A DNA stretch of 64,000 bases, taken from assembly GCF_000023225.1 (NCBI RefSeq), contig NC_013173.1, forward strand, positions 3,536,501 through 3,600,500. The letters are read 5' to 3'. A program made the translations under genes and the position numbers. The stretch is from Desulfomicrobium baculatum DSM 4028 (GTDB lineage: Bacteria > Desulfobacterota > Desulfovibrionia > Desulfovibrionales > Desulfomicrobiaceae). Of the stretch, positions 31,997 to 39,964 are shown piece after piece. Every line of letters begins with the position of its first letter. The stretch's first letter is position 1. Under the pieces are notes generated by a model, which searched no databases, had not been told where the DNA came from, and was given only the letters and a program-made list of their open reading frames with translations.

Positions 31997-32355
31997 CCTA
32001 TCCTCCCTCGTATCGACTGAAGAGACGGCCCCAGTTTTGCAGCTGTTATGACCGGGGCCGTCGTTTTTTTTCAAAGAGTTTCAGCCTCTTTGTGCTCGAG
32101 CGGGAAGACGCCGGACTGTCCTGGCGTCTTGGACTGACGGTGAGCAGAAAAATCGGCAAGTCCGTGCGGCGCAATCGGGTCAAGCGTTTGGTCCGGGAGT
32201 ACTTCCGGCTTCACCAGCACGATTTTCGCTTGTGCGCCGACATTGTCGTCGTGCCCAAGCGGGGCGTTTGCGTGGATTCCATGGACCTTGCGCAGGTGTC
32301 CTCGGAACTTGGCCCGCTGATGACAAAAATCGTGTCCCGGGTTGGAGCGGCCTAG
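31984..32355 (+). CDS. rnpA: Ribonuclease P protein component, with an apparent ATT start
   Basis: RnpA is the protein subunit that helps RNase P mature tRNA 5' ends. Reading upstream of the first GTG (32092) the frame is open and clearly encodes Rnp[32 protein letters not shown], then the RNR signature [16 protein letters not shown]. There is no ATG, GTG or TTG between the upstream in-frame stop at 31897 and 32092. The best start is ATT at 31984, reading (M)[14 protein letters not shown], with AGGGA 8 nt upstream and an overlap with the rpmH stop. That gives 123 residues, the normal size. CTG at 32017 or a base error are alternatives. A terminator hairpin lies inside the gene. Confidence 0.9.
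   Translation: MSRLAYPPSYRLKRRPQFCSCYDRGRRFFSKSFSLFVLEREDAGLSWRLGLTVSRKIGKSVRRNRVKRLVREYFRLHQHDFRLCADIVVVPKRGVCVDSMDLAQVSSELGPLMTKIVSRVGAA
32024..32071 (+). terminator. Intrinsic terminator inside the rnpA coding region
   Basis: GACGGCCCC / GGGGCCGTC, a perfect 9-bp stem (32024-32032 with 32054-32062), then G and eight T (32064-32071). It is within rnpA codons, 28 nt after the rpmH stop, so it would lower rnpA and downstream expression relative to L34. Confidence 0.75.
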
Positions 32356-32373
32356 GCCTTTTGCGGAGTTTCC

Positions 32374-32607
32374 ATGCGCCATGTCTTCGTACGTATCCTC
32401 TCCTTGTATCAGTATCTGATATCCCCGCTCTATTCTCCCTGTTGCCGTTTCACTCCTTCGTGTTCCGAATATGCCCGGCAGGCCGTCTTGTCTCATGGAA
32501 TCTTTCGGGGGATGGGCCTTGCTTTCTGGCGGTTGTTGCGTTGTCATCCCCTGTGTGCCGGTGGTTACGATCCGGTTCCCACCCCTAACTTGTCAAAGAG
32601 AGATTGA
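32374..32607 (+). CDS. yidD: YidD membrane-protein insertion efficiency factor
   Basis: A 77-residue protein with the YidD signature: LSLYQYLISPLYSPCCRFTPSCSEYARQAVLSHG, GMGLAFWRLLRCHPLCAGGYDPVP, including the conserved Cys residues. It helps YidC/Sec insertion at the inner membrane through an amphipathic N-terminal helix. It starts 18 nt after rnpA and ends 5 nt before the yidC ATG, as usual in this block. Confidence 0.95.
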   Translation: MRHVFVRILSLYQYLISPLYSPCCRFTPSCSEYARQAVLSHGIFRGMGLAFWRLLRCHPLCAGGYDPVPTPNLSKRD

Positions 32608-32612
32608 AATCA

Positions 32613-34217
32613 ATGGATAGCAATAAGCGCGTCATCCTCGCTGTTTCCTTGTCCCTGCTGGTGCTTCTGGGCTGGAATTACATTTTCCCCCCGGCTCCTC
32701 CTCTGGAAACGGCCCCCCAGAATCTTTCCGCACCCAACCAGACCGCGGCGCCCGCTTCCCAGGATGCGGCGCAGGTGATGCCTTCCTCTCCAACCGTGCA
32801 GTTTATTCCCTCCAAGGGGGAAAAGCTGTCCGTGGATACGCCCCTTTATCGCGCCGTGATCAATTCTTCCGGCGGCGTGCTGGAGAGTTTTGAGCTCAAG
32901 GAATACAAGGAAACCATTGATCCGGGTTCCAAAAACATCGATCTGGTCACGGCGCAGTCGGTGACCAAAGCCCCCATGGGTTTGATCTGGAATTCCCTGC
33001 CGACCTGGGCCCAGGGTGAGTGGACCGTGCAGGGCGGCGACCTGGATTTGGCTGCTGGCCAGAGCGGCACCATTCAGCTCAGCGGCGTCGTCGGCGGCGT
33101 GCAGATGGACCGGGTGCTGACCTTCACCGGCGGCACGTACGAGGTCAAGGAAGAGGTCAAGGTCACCAACGTCACTGCGGCGCAGGTGCAGGGGCATCTG
33201 GCTTTTTCCGTGTCCAGCGTGCCGCTCACGGCCGAGAGCGACAAGTACAACATGACCAAGATCGCCTACATGGCCGCCGGCAGCCTGACCGAGGAAGACA
33301 GCCAGAAGGACCTGCAGATCGGGGTGGAGTCGACGGCTCCGGCCCAGTGGGGCGGCATCGAGAGCAACTATTTCCTCCTGGCCATGGTCCCGACCTCCTC
33401 GGACATGTTTGCCCGCGCCAAGCTTGAGGACAATGTCTACCGCATGACCGTGGCCGACCAGGTGTTGCTTGATCCGGGCATCACGCAGCTGCGCACCGTG
33501 TCCTATTATTTCGGGCCCAAGACGGAGAAGGACTTGTCCCTCATGCCCAAGGATTTGAAGGGCAGCATGCACTACGGCTTTTTTCACATCATCGCCCAGC
33601 CGCTCAACCAGTTCCTGAATTTTCTGTACGGCTACGTCGGCAACTACGGGATCGCGATCATCATTTTGACCATCATCATCAAGCTTCTGTTCTGGCCATT
33701 GTCGCACAAGAGCTACAAGTCCATGGAACAGATGAAGAAGCTGCAGCCCATGATGGCCAAGATCCGTGAAAAATATGCTGATGACCGCGAGAAGATGAAC
33801 TCCGAGATCATGCAGCTCTACAAGACCTACAAGGTCAATCCGGCCGGCGGTTGCGTGCCCATGCTGCTGCAGATTCCCGTGTTCTTCGCCCTGTACCAGG
33901 CACTGCTCGGCGCCATCGAACTCAGGCATGCGGCCTTCATCCCGACCCTGCCCTTCACCGATCTGGTCTGGCTGGCCGACCTTTCCGCCAAGGATCCCTA
34001 CTACATCACGCCGCTGATCATGGGTGCGACCATGTTCCTGCAGCAGCGTCTGTCTCCGCCCATGGGTGATCCGATGCAGGCCAAGATCATGATGTTCATG
34101 CCTGTCATCTTCACGTTCCTGTTCCTGAACTTCCCGTCCGGTCTGGTTGTGTACTGGCTGGTCAACAACGTGCTGTCCATCGCCCAGCAGTCGTACATGA
34201 TCAAGAAATCGAAATAG
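32613..34217 (+). CDS. yidC: YidC/Oxa1 membrane insertase, long Gram-negative form
   Basis: A 534-residue insertase. TM1 (VILAVSLSLLVLLGWNYIFPP) is followed by a large periplasmic P1 beta domain (about 70-320) typical of Gram-negative YidC. The conserved core has FHIIAQPLNQFLNFLYGYVGNYGIAIIILTIIIKLLFWPL, KSMEQMKKLQPMMAKIREKY (coiled coil), NPAGGCVPMLLQIPVFFALYQAL, and the final helices FPSGLVVYWLVNNVLSIAQQ. It inserts membrane proteins alone or with SecYEG. ATG at 32613 chosen; a TTG at 32604 overlaps yidD. Downstream a GC hairpin and then jag. Confidence 0.97.
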   Translation: MDSNKRVILAVSLSLLVLLGWNYIFPPAPPLETAPQNLSAPNQTAAPASQDAAQVMPSSPTVQFIPSKGEKLSVDTPLYRAVINSSGGVLESFELKEYKETIDPGSKNIDLVTAQSVTKAPMGLIWNSLPTWAQGEWTVQGGDLDLAAGQSGTIQLSGVVGGVQMDRVLTFTGGTYEVKEEVKVTNVTAAQVQGHLAFSVSSVPLTAESDKYNMTKIAYMAAGSLTEEDSQKDLQIGVESTAPAQWGGIESNYFLLAMVPTSSDMFARAKLEDNVYRMTVADQVLLDPGITQLRTVSYYFGPKTEKDLSLMPKDLKGSMHYGFFHIIAQPLNQFLNFLYGYVGNYGIAIIILTIIIKLLFWPLSHKSYKSMEQMKKLQPMMAKIREKYADDREKMNSEIMQLYKTYKVNPAGGCVPMLLQIPVFFALYQALLGAIELRHAAFIPTLPFTDLVWLADLSAKDPYYITPLIMGATMFLQQRLSPPMGDPMQAKIMMFMPVIFTFLFLNFPSGLVVYWLVNNVLSIAQQSYMIKKSK

Positions 34218-34231
34218 CGGCGTTTATGGCA

Positions 34232-34254
34232 CGGCGTCCTCTACCGGGACGCCG
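34232..34254 (+). other. GC-rich hairpin between yidC and jag
   Basis: CGGCGTCC / GGACGCCG, 8-bp stem with a 7-nt loop, no T-tract. Possibly a processing or pausing element within the operon. Confidence 0.4.
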
Positions 34255-34304
34255 GCCATGCGGCGGCGCTCGTTTTGATCTTCCGGCAACGTGAAGGAGA
34301 TTTG

Positions 34305-35180
34305 ATGAATACGTACAAGGATTTTCAGGCCAAGACCGTGGACCAGGCCATTGATGATGCGTGCCGTTTTTTTGCCGTTGAGCGCGACGCACTGGAAATT
34401 GATATCGTCAGCGGCGGGTCATCCGGAATATTTGGCCTGGGCGCCAAAAAGGCGACCATCCGGGCAAAAAGGCGCCGCCTCAGCCCGGCGCCGGAGCCAT
34501 CTTTCGTGAGTGCGGTGGCGGAACGCGATGTTCCGGCAGGCGCTCCAAAACAGGACGAGGCAGAGGGCCTGGCCGAAGCCGAAGACGCTTTGGAAGTCGA
34601 TGCCGCCGTCGATTTCGACGATGATGACGAGCCTCGGCCGGCCACGACGCTTTCCCCCGAGGAAAGGGTCCTGCTGGAAGCGGACATTCGCAAGATCATG
34701 ACCGTCCTGCTCGCGCCCATCGCGGTCAATGTGACCCTGACCATCGACGCGGCAACAAGCCCGGTCACCGTGCATATCGAAGACGAGGACAATTCGGGCC
34801 TGATCATCGGCCGCGACGGGCAGACCATCACCGCCCTGCAGTATCTGGCCAACCGCATCGTCTCCAAGTCCTGGCCGCAAAGTCCGCGCATCCAGCTGGA
34901 TGCCGGCGATTACCGGCAGAAGCAGGAGGAACAGCTCCTCGGCATTGCCCAGTTCCTGTCGGAAAAGGCGAAGAAGTCCGGGAGAGTGCAAAGCACCCGG
35001 CCCTTGTCCTCGTTTCACCGCCGGGTCGTGCACATGGCCCTGCAGGACGATCGCGGCGTGCAGACCCGCAGCAAGGGCGAGGGACATATGAAAAGGGTTC
35101 TCATCCTGCCGGTCAAGCGCGGCAAACCCGCCAGCCGTCCCCCCAGACGTCAGGAGCCCGCCCAGGCGCATCAATCCTAA
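34305..35180 (+). CDS. jag: Jag/KhpB RNA-binding protein (Jag_N-KH-R3H)
   Basis: A 291-residue protein, commonly downstream of yidC. The N-terminal Jag_N domain (about 1-52) has KTVDQAIDDACRFFAVERDALEIDIVSGGSSGIFGLGAKKATI. An acidic linker (about 80-115) follows. The KH domain has NSGLIIGRDGQTITALQYLANRIV with the GxxG loop. The R3H-like domain has PLSSFHRRVVHMALQDDRGVQTRSKGEG. A basic tail ends the protein. It binds RNA and influences cell wall or division in Gram-positive bacteria; its role here is less known. AAGGAGA before ATG at 34305. Confidence 0.93.
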   Translation: MNTYKDFQAKTVDQAIDDACRFFAVERDALEIDIVSGGSSGIFGLGAKKATIRAKRRRLSPAPEPSFVSAVAERDVPAGAPKQDEAEGLAEAEDALEVDAAVDFDDDDEPRPATTLSPEERVLLEADIRKIMTVLLAPIAVNVTLTIDAATSPVTVHIEDEDNSGLIIGRDGQTITALQYLANRIVSKSWPQSPRIQLDAGDYRQKQEEQLLGIAQFLSEKAKKSGRVQSTRPLSSFHRRVVHMALQDDRGVQTRSKGEGHMKRVLILPVKRGKPASRPPRRQEPAQAHQS

Positions 35181-35186
35181 CCTTCG

Positions 35187-35211
35187 CGGGCCTATTGGCC
35201 CGTTTTTTTTT
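35187..35211 (+). terminator. Terminator between jag and mnmE, abutting the mnmE start
   Basis: CGGGCC / GGCCCG stem with a 4-nt ATTG loop (35187-35202) followed by nine T (35203-35211). The T-tract ends only 3 nt before the mnmE ATG, leaving no room for a ribosome binding site. Confidence 0.75.
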
Positions 35212-35214
35212 ATC

Positions 35215-36588
35215 ATGAACACAAACAACGACACCATCGTGGCCATCGCCACTCCTCCCGGCCAGGGCGCCATCGGCATTGTCCGTCTGAGCGGACCCTC
35301 GGCCGGGGAAATCGCGCGCTCTCTTTTCCATTCCTCCCGCCCGGGGTTCACGGACTTCAAGCCCTACCAGCTGCATCACGGGCAACTGCGTGACGGACGA
35401 GGAAATTTTCTGGACGAAGTGCTGGCGGCTTTCATGCCTGGTCCGGGCTCGTTCACGGGCGAGGATGTTGTCGAGCTGCAGTGTCATGGCGGCGGGGCCA
35501 TTTTGCGCCGAGTGGTGGAGGAATGCCTGGCCGGTGGTGCTCGGTTGGCCGAGGCGGGCGAGTTTTCCAAGCGGGCCTTTCTTAATACGCGCATGGATCT
35601 GACCCAGGCCGAGGCCATCATGGAGCTGGTGGGCGCGCCCACCGCCGTGGCCGTGGGCCTGGCCGGGAGCAAGCTTGAGGGCCTGCTGGCGCATCGCATC
35701 GGCCAGCTTCGGGCCGGTCTTGAAAGCGTGCGCGTGCAGCTTTGCGTGGCCGTGGATTTTCCCGAAGACGAGGTCGAGTGCCTTGCGCCGCAGGACCTGG
35801 CCAGGGACATTGCCGAGATTCGCGAGGCCATGGCCGAGCTGGCCGACAATTACGACCGTGGCCGCTGCTGGCGCGACGGGGCCCTGGTGGTCCTGGCCGG
35901 GCAGGTCAACGCGGGCAAGTCGAGTCTGATGAACGCGATCCTGGGCATCAACCGGGCCATCGTGACCGACATCCCGGGCACGACGCGGGATTATCTGGAA
36001 GAGTCGGTGCAGATCGACGGCCTGCCGGTGCGGTTGGTGGACACGGCGGGCCTGCGGGCCGCGCTCGATAGCGTGGAACTCTTGGGCATCGAACGCAGCC
36101 GCGAGCTTCTGGCCCGGGCAGACCTCGTGCTGCTGGTCATCGACTCCGAGCTTGGGCCGGGGGCCGAGGATCTGGATCTGGCGGCGGAGACGGAAAACCT
36201 TCTGGTTGTGGCCAACAAGATGGATCTGGTCGCCGGAGAGCCAGCCTGGACGAGGGAAAGCCCTTGGAAAGACAAGGAGCTCTGCCGTCTTTGCGCCAAG
36301 CACGGCCAGGGCGTTTCCGGGCTGCTGGCCGCGATCCGCCGCATGGTGGCCGCCACCGGTGCTCCCGAAGCCGGAACGCTGGTGCCGAACCTGCGCCAGC
36401 ACACTGCCCTAGTCCGCGCCGCGGAAGAGCTGGCTCACCTGCTGGACGAACTGGCCGCCGGACTGCCCTACGACATCCTCTCCGTGCGCCTGGACACGGC
36501 CTGCGCCATCTTGGCCGAAATCACGGGCGAGATCACCTCAGAAGAGGTGCTTCGCGCCGTGTTCGACGGGTTTTGCATCGGGAAGTGA
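35215..36588 (+). CDS. mnmE: tRNA modification GTPase MnmE
   Basis: A 457-residue GTPase that works with MnmG to make cmnm5U34 in tRNA wobble positions. N-terminal folate-binding domain: NDTIVAIATPPGQGAIGIVRLSGP and GPGSFTGEDVVELQCHGG. G domain: G1 GQVNAGKSSLMNAI (usually GRPN), G2 IPGTTRDYL, G3 VDTAGL, G4 NKMDL. The C-terminal FCIGK carries the catalytic Cys. Helical domain intact. The ATG at 35215 matches the family N-terminus exactly, but no Shine-Dalgarno sequence is present because a terminator T-tract lies directly upstream. Confidence 0.96.
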   Translation: MNTNNDTIVAIATPPGQGAIGIVRLSGPSAGEIARSLFHSSRPGFTDFKPYQLHHGQLRDGRGNFLDEVLAAFMPGPGSFTGEDVVELQCHGGGAILRRVVEECLAGGARLAEAGEFSKRAFLNTRMDLTQAEAIMELVGAPTAVAVGLAGSKLEGLLAHRIGQLRAGLESVRVQLCVAVDFPEDEVECLAPQDLARDIAEIREAMAELADNYDRGRCWRDGALVVLAGQVNAGKSSLMNAILGINRAIVTDIPGTTRDYLEESVQIDGLPVRLVDTAGLRAALDSVELLGIERSRELLARADLVLLVIDSELGPGAEDLDLAAETENLLVVANKMDLVAGEPAWTRESPWKDKELCRLCAKHGQGVSGLLAAIRRMVAATGAPEAGTLVPNLRQHTALVRAAEELAHLLDELAAGLPYDILSVRLDTACAILAEITGEITSEEVLRAVFDGFCIGK

Positions 36589-36656
36589 CCTGCCTGACTG
36601 TGAGAGAATGACAAATGGACAGGCTGTTCAAAAATAATGAGTTGCACGGAACAAAG

Positions 36657-36704
36657 AAAATCCAGATCCGAAGCGTATTGTGCATACGTAAGGACCTGGA
36701 TTTT
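36657..36704. terminator. Bidirectional terminator between mnmE and rnr
   Basis: AAAATCCAG (36657-36665) and CTGGATTTT (36696-36704) pair, with an inner CGTAT/ATACG stem. T-tract on the plus side and A-tract on the left allow it to serve both convergent genes. Confidence 0.75.
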
Positions 36705-36743
36705 CTGCGGTGCCGCAGCAGGTTATCGTTTTCGGACGGCCTG

Positions 36744-38849
36744 TCAGGGCAGCGTGAAGTTGATCTCCACCCGCTCCAAGCTCACGGCTTCCAGCACCAC
36801 GTTCAGGGTCTGGCCCATGGCGAAGGTCTTGCCTGTGCGTTGGCCTAAGAGATCCTGGCGCTCCGGGTCGAAGACGTAGAAGTCGTCCAGGGTCGCAAGC
36901 CGCACCAGTCCATCCACGGGCATGTCCAGTAGCTCTACCCAGAAGCCGAAATCGGCAACGCCTGAAACAACCCCGCGCATTTCTTCCCCGATCCGGTCCT
37001 CCAGGGCCAGAATGGCCGATCTCTTCTGAATCTCCCGCTCCGCCTCCATGGCTTTGCGTTCCAGGGCGTTCAGCCCTTCGCAGATGCCCTGCACGTCGCC
37101 CATGCTCATTTTTTCCGGCTCACCCGCGATCAGTCTTTTCAGGCTGCGATGCACCAGCAAGTCCGCGTAGCGGCGGATGGGCGAGGTGAAGTGGCAATAT
37201 GCGACCGACGCCAGTCCGTAATGGCCGTCGTTCTCCGGCGAATACTGGGCCTGCATCATGGTGCGCAGGATGAGGCGGTTGACCAGATACTCGATGTCCG
37301 TGCCTTTGGCCGCATGGGAAATGTGCTGGAGTCCCATCTGGTTCATTTCCTTGGGCAGGCGGTCCACCAGGCTGGTGTGCGAGAGCATGCGCAGCAGGGT
37401 CTCCAGCTTTTTCTCGTCGGGCTGGGGGTGGATGCGGTACGGGAAGACGCGCTGCCGCGCGCCCATGTATTCGGCCACGCGCTCGTTGGCCGCGATCATG
37501 AATTCCTCGATCAGGCGGTGGCTGAAGAGGCGCGTTCCGGCGTGGACGCTGATGATGTCCTCGATTACGCGGACCTGGGCTTCGGGGATGTCGAAGTCCA
37601 GACAGCCGCGATCCATGCGCCGCTTCATGAAGATTTTGGCCAGTTCCTCGGCGTCGCGCAGCATGGGCAGCAGCTCGGCCGTGTCCTGGTCCGGCGTACC
37701 ATCCAGGGCGGCCTGCACCTGGTTGTAGGTCAGGCGGGCCTGGCTCATGATCACGGCATTGTAGAGCCTCGGCGCGCCGGGTTCGCCGTCCATGGAATAG
37801 GGCGTGTCCACGACCATGGCCAGTCGCGCAACTTTTGGGCGCAGGCTGCACAGTCCGTTGGACAGGGCCTCGGGGAACATGGGCTCCACGGAGAGCGGGA
37901 AATAATAGGAATTGCCGCGGGCCAAGGCCTCGACATCCAGGGGCGAGCCTTCGGGCACGTAGTGGGCCACATCGGCGATGGCCACCACCAGCCGGTAGCC
38001 ATTCTCCTGCCGTTCCACGTAGACCGCGTCGTCGAAATCCTTGGCCGTCTCGCCGTCGATGGTCACCAGGGCGAGCTTGCGCAGATCGTTGCGTTCCGCC
38101 CAGTCCTGGGGCGACGGCGTGTCTGGCAGGGCTTCGGCCTGACGCAGCGCGGGAACCGGAAACACTTCCGGGATGGAATAGCCGGTCTTGACCAGCAGTT
38201 CCTGGGTGGCCAGGTCCCGCTCCTCGCCCAGGCGGCGCAGGGCCGTGCAACGCCAAATGCCCTTTTCCTGCTCCTCGACCGGGGCTACGCTTAAGATGTC
38301 GCCCTTTTCAGGGTTGGGGACGTCGCTGGTATCGACCACCGTGTAGAAGGGCATGCGCGAGTCCGTGGGGTGGCAGAAATAGCTGTCCTGATGGATGCGC
38401 CGGCTGACCCGGACCAAGAGTTCTCGCGTGGCCCGGTCCAAAACTTCGACGACGCGTCCTTCCGGGGAGTCTTTTTTGCGCGAGCTGTCGACCACGGCAA
38501 CGACCTTGTCTCCGGGCCAGGCTCCGCCGAAATTATTGGGGTGGATGAAGAGGTCTTTTTGCTTCCTGTCATCGGCAATGAGGTACCCCACTCCGGAGCG
38601 GCGCACGTCAAGGGTGCCGGTCATGCGCGGCAGGTTGTCAATGAGGCCGTAGCTCTTGCCCATCTGTACGATCTCGCCGCTCTCGACCATCTGGGCCAAC
38701 GTGGATTTGATGACTTTCTTGAGGGAGGCGTCGGCGTCGAACAGATCGAAGATGTTCTTGCTGCGCAGCGGCGCGCCGGATTGGTGCAGGGCGGCAAGAA
38801 GGTTTTTCTTGGAAAATTTGAGTTGTTTAGCTTGTTTTTTCGGGGGCAT
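36744..38849 (-). CDS. rnr: Ribonuclease R (RNB family 3'-5' exoribonuclease)
   Basis: A 701-residue processive exoribonuclease that degrades structured RNA. Order: basic helix-turn-helix-like N-terminus, cold-shock OB domains (MTGTLDVRRSGVGYLIADD), RNB catalytic domain with VTIDGETAKDFDDAVYVER (metal-binding Asp cluster) and HFTSPIRRYADLLVHRSL, and a C-terminal S1 domain (GVVSGVADFGFWVELLDMPVDGLV). It lacks the long basic C-terminal tail of E. coli RNase R. The 5' end overlaps lpxK by 23 nt, indicating an lpxK-rnr operon. Confidence 0.95.
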   Translation of the reverse strand: MPPKKQAKQLKFSKKNLLAALHQSGAPLRSKNIFDLFDADASLKKVIKSTLAQMVESGEIVQMGKSYGLIDNLPRMTGTLDVRRSGVGYLIADDRKQKDLFIHPNNFGGAWPGDKVVAVVDSSRKKDSPEGRVVEVLDRATRELLVRVSRRIHQDSYFCHPTDSRMPFYTVVDTSDVPNPEKGDILSVAPVEEQEKGIWRCTALRRLGEERDLATQELLVKTGYSIPEVFPVPALRQAEALPDTPSPQDWAERNDLRKLALVTIDGETAKDFDDAVYVERQENGYRLVVAIADVAHYVPEGSPLDVEALARGNSYYFPLSVEPMFPEALSNGLCSLRPKVARLAMVVDTPYSMDGEPGAPRLYNAVIMSQARLTYNQVQAALDGTPDQDTAELLPMLRDAEELAKIFMKRRMDRGCLDFDIPEAQVRVIEDIISVHAGTRLFSHRLIEEFMIAANERVAEYMGARQRVFPYRIHPQPDEKKLETLLRMLSHTSLVDRLPKEMNQMGLQHISHAAKGTDIEYLVNRLILRTMMQAQYSPENDGHYGLASVAYCHFTSPIRRYADLLVHRSLKRLIAGEPEKMSMGDVQGICEGLNALERKAMEAEREIQKRSAILALEDRIGEEMRGVVSGVADFGFWVELLDMPVDGLVRLATLDDFYVFDPERQDLLGQRTGKTFAMGQTLNVVLEAVSLERVEINFTLP

Positions 38850-39918
38850 GTAAAGTCCAGGGTAGGTTGTGAAATCGATCGCCGAGCCAGTCGCGAAAGG
38901 AAATGGGCCCGGCGGTTGAAAAAGAGGTGGTCAGCTGCGGCGTCCACAGCCGATCATCGGCAAAGGGCGCCAGCTTGACGGCGTCCTTGGGCGTGCAGAC
39001 GATGTGGCCGCAGTCGTTGCGTTCGGCGGCCGCGACAATGGCCTGCCAGTCGGACAGGCCAAAAGGGTGATGATCGGGGTAGATCAGGTGGCGGACCGGC
39101 TTTTCGCCGAGATCGGTCTTGCACGTCTGACACACTTTGTCCGGATTGGCGATGGCCGTGACCAGCAGGAATCGCCGACCGTCAAGCGTGTCCTGGGTTT
39201 CGCCGGTCAGGGCGTTGGCCACGCCTCGGGCCGTGACCCGGAAAAAGAAGATGGGCTTGCCGAGGATGGCCAGCTTGATATGGGCGACCGTCTCCAGGCA
39301 ACCGTCGTCGTTGTCGAACATGGTGTTGATCAGAAACGCGTCCGCCCGGGACAGGGCGGAAACGTCCTCGCGCCATGACCCGGCGGGGATGACCCGGTTC
39401 CATTCCTCGTCCAGATCACGCGGGGACAGCAGGCACAGGTTCAGGTCGCGCTGAACGCGCAGGTGCTGATACCCGTCGTCGAGGACGAACAGATCGGCCA
39501 TTTTTCTGGCCGCGATCTTGCCGGCCCGCACCCGGTTGGGATCGACCAGGATCTGGGCCTGGGGGTGGGTGCGCTTCAAGAGCAGCGGTTCGTCGCCCGC
39601 TTCATGCGGCGGGCTTAAGAGCTGCACCGCATAGGGTCGGTGCGGCGGTTTGCCGCCGTAGCCGCGAGTCAGCACCGTGGGGCGAAGGCCCTCGTCGCGC
39701 GCCCAGTCCAGCAGCCAGGACACGACCGGGGTCTTGCCGGTGCCGCCCCAGGAGATGTTGCCGACGCTGATGCAGGGGGCGGGAGGCCTCCAGGAGGCGC
39801 GTTTGCCGGAAGCGAAAAGCCTGGCGCGCAGGCGCATCAGTCGTGCATAGGCCTTGCTTAAGGGGCCCAGGAAATGCGGGAACTGGCTTTGCAGACGAGA
39901 GATGCGGTCAGGAGTCAT
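38827..39918 (-). CDS. lpxK: Tetraacyldisaccharide 4'-kinase
   Basis: LpxK phosphorylates the 4' position of the lipid A precursor at the inner membrane. The 363-residue protein has an N-terminal hydrophobic/amphipathic stretch, Walker A SVGNISWGGTGKTPVV (about 51-66), RGYGGK, GDEPLLLKR, VLDDGYQHLRVQRDLNL (catalytic Asp region) and DHHPF near the C-terminus. ATG at 39918 lacks an obvious Shine-Dalgarno. It overlaps the start of rnr, so both share a transcript. Its presence shows a lipid A-bearing outer membrane. Confidence 0.95.
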   Translation of the reverse strand: MTPDRISRLQSQFPHFLGPLSKAYARLMRLRARLFASGKRASWRPPAPCISVGNISWGGTGKTPVVSWLLDWARDEGLRPTVLTRGYGGKPPHRPYAVQLLSPPHEAGDEPLLLKRTHPQAQILVDPNRVRAGKIAARKMADLFVLDDGYQHLRVQRDLNLCLLSPRDLDEEWNRVIPAGSWREDVSALSRADAFLINTMFDNDDGCLETVAHIKLAILGKPIFFFRVTARGVANALTGETQDTLDGRRFLLVTAIANPDKVCQTCKTDLGEKPVRHLIYPDHHPFGLSDWQAIVAAAERNDCGHIVCTPKDAVKLAPFADDRLWTPQLTTSFSTAGPISFRDWLGDRFHNLPWTLHAPEKTS

Positions 39919-39930
39919 GATTTAGGCGCC

Positions 39931-39960
39931 GAAAAGGAAAAGGGCGGCTTGCGGCCGCCC
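39931..39960 (-). terminator. Terminator after the Bax-inhibitor-1 homologue
   Basis: Minus strand: GGGCGGC / GCCGCCC stem (39954-39960 with 39942-39948) followed by TTTTCCTTTT. Starts 5 nt after the stop of the BI-1 gene. Confidence 0.8.
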
Positions 39961-39964
39961 CGGA

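Noticed and set aside
32092-32355. GTG at 32092 as the rnpA start
   Set aside because: It would remove the conserved RLKRR...RRFFSKSF part of RnpA and give only 87 residues.
36615-36848. 77-codon forward ORF after mnmE
   Set aside because: It runs through the bidirectional terminator and into the antisense of rnr.
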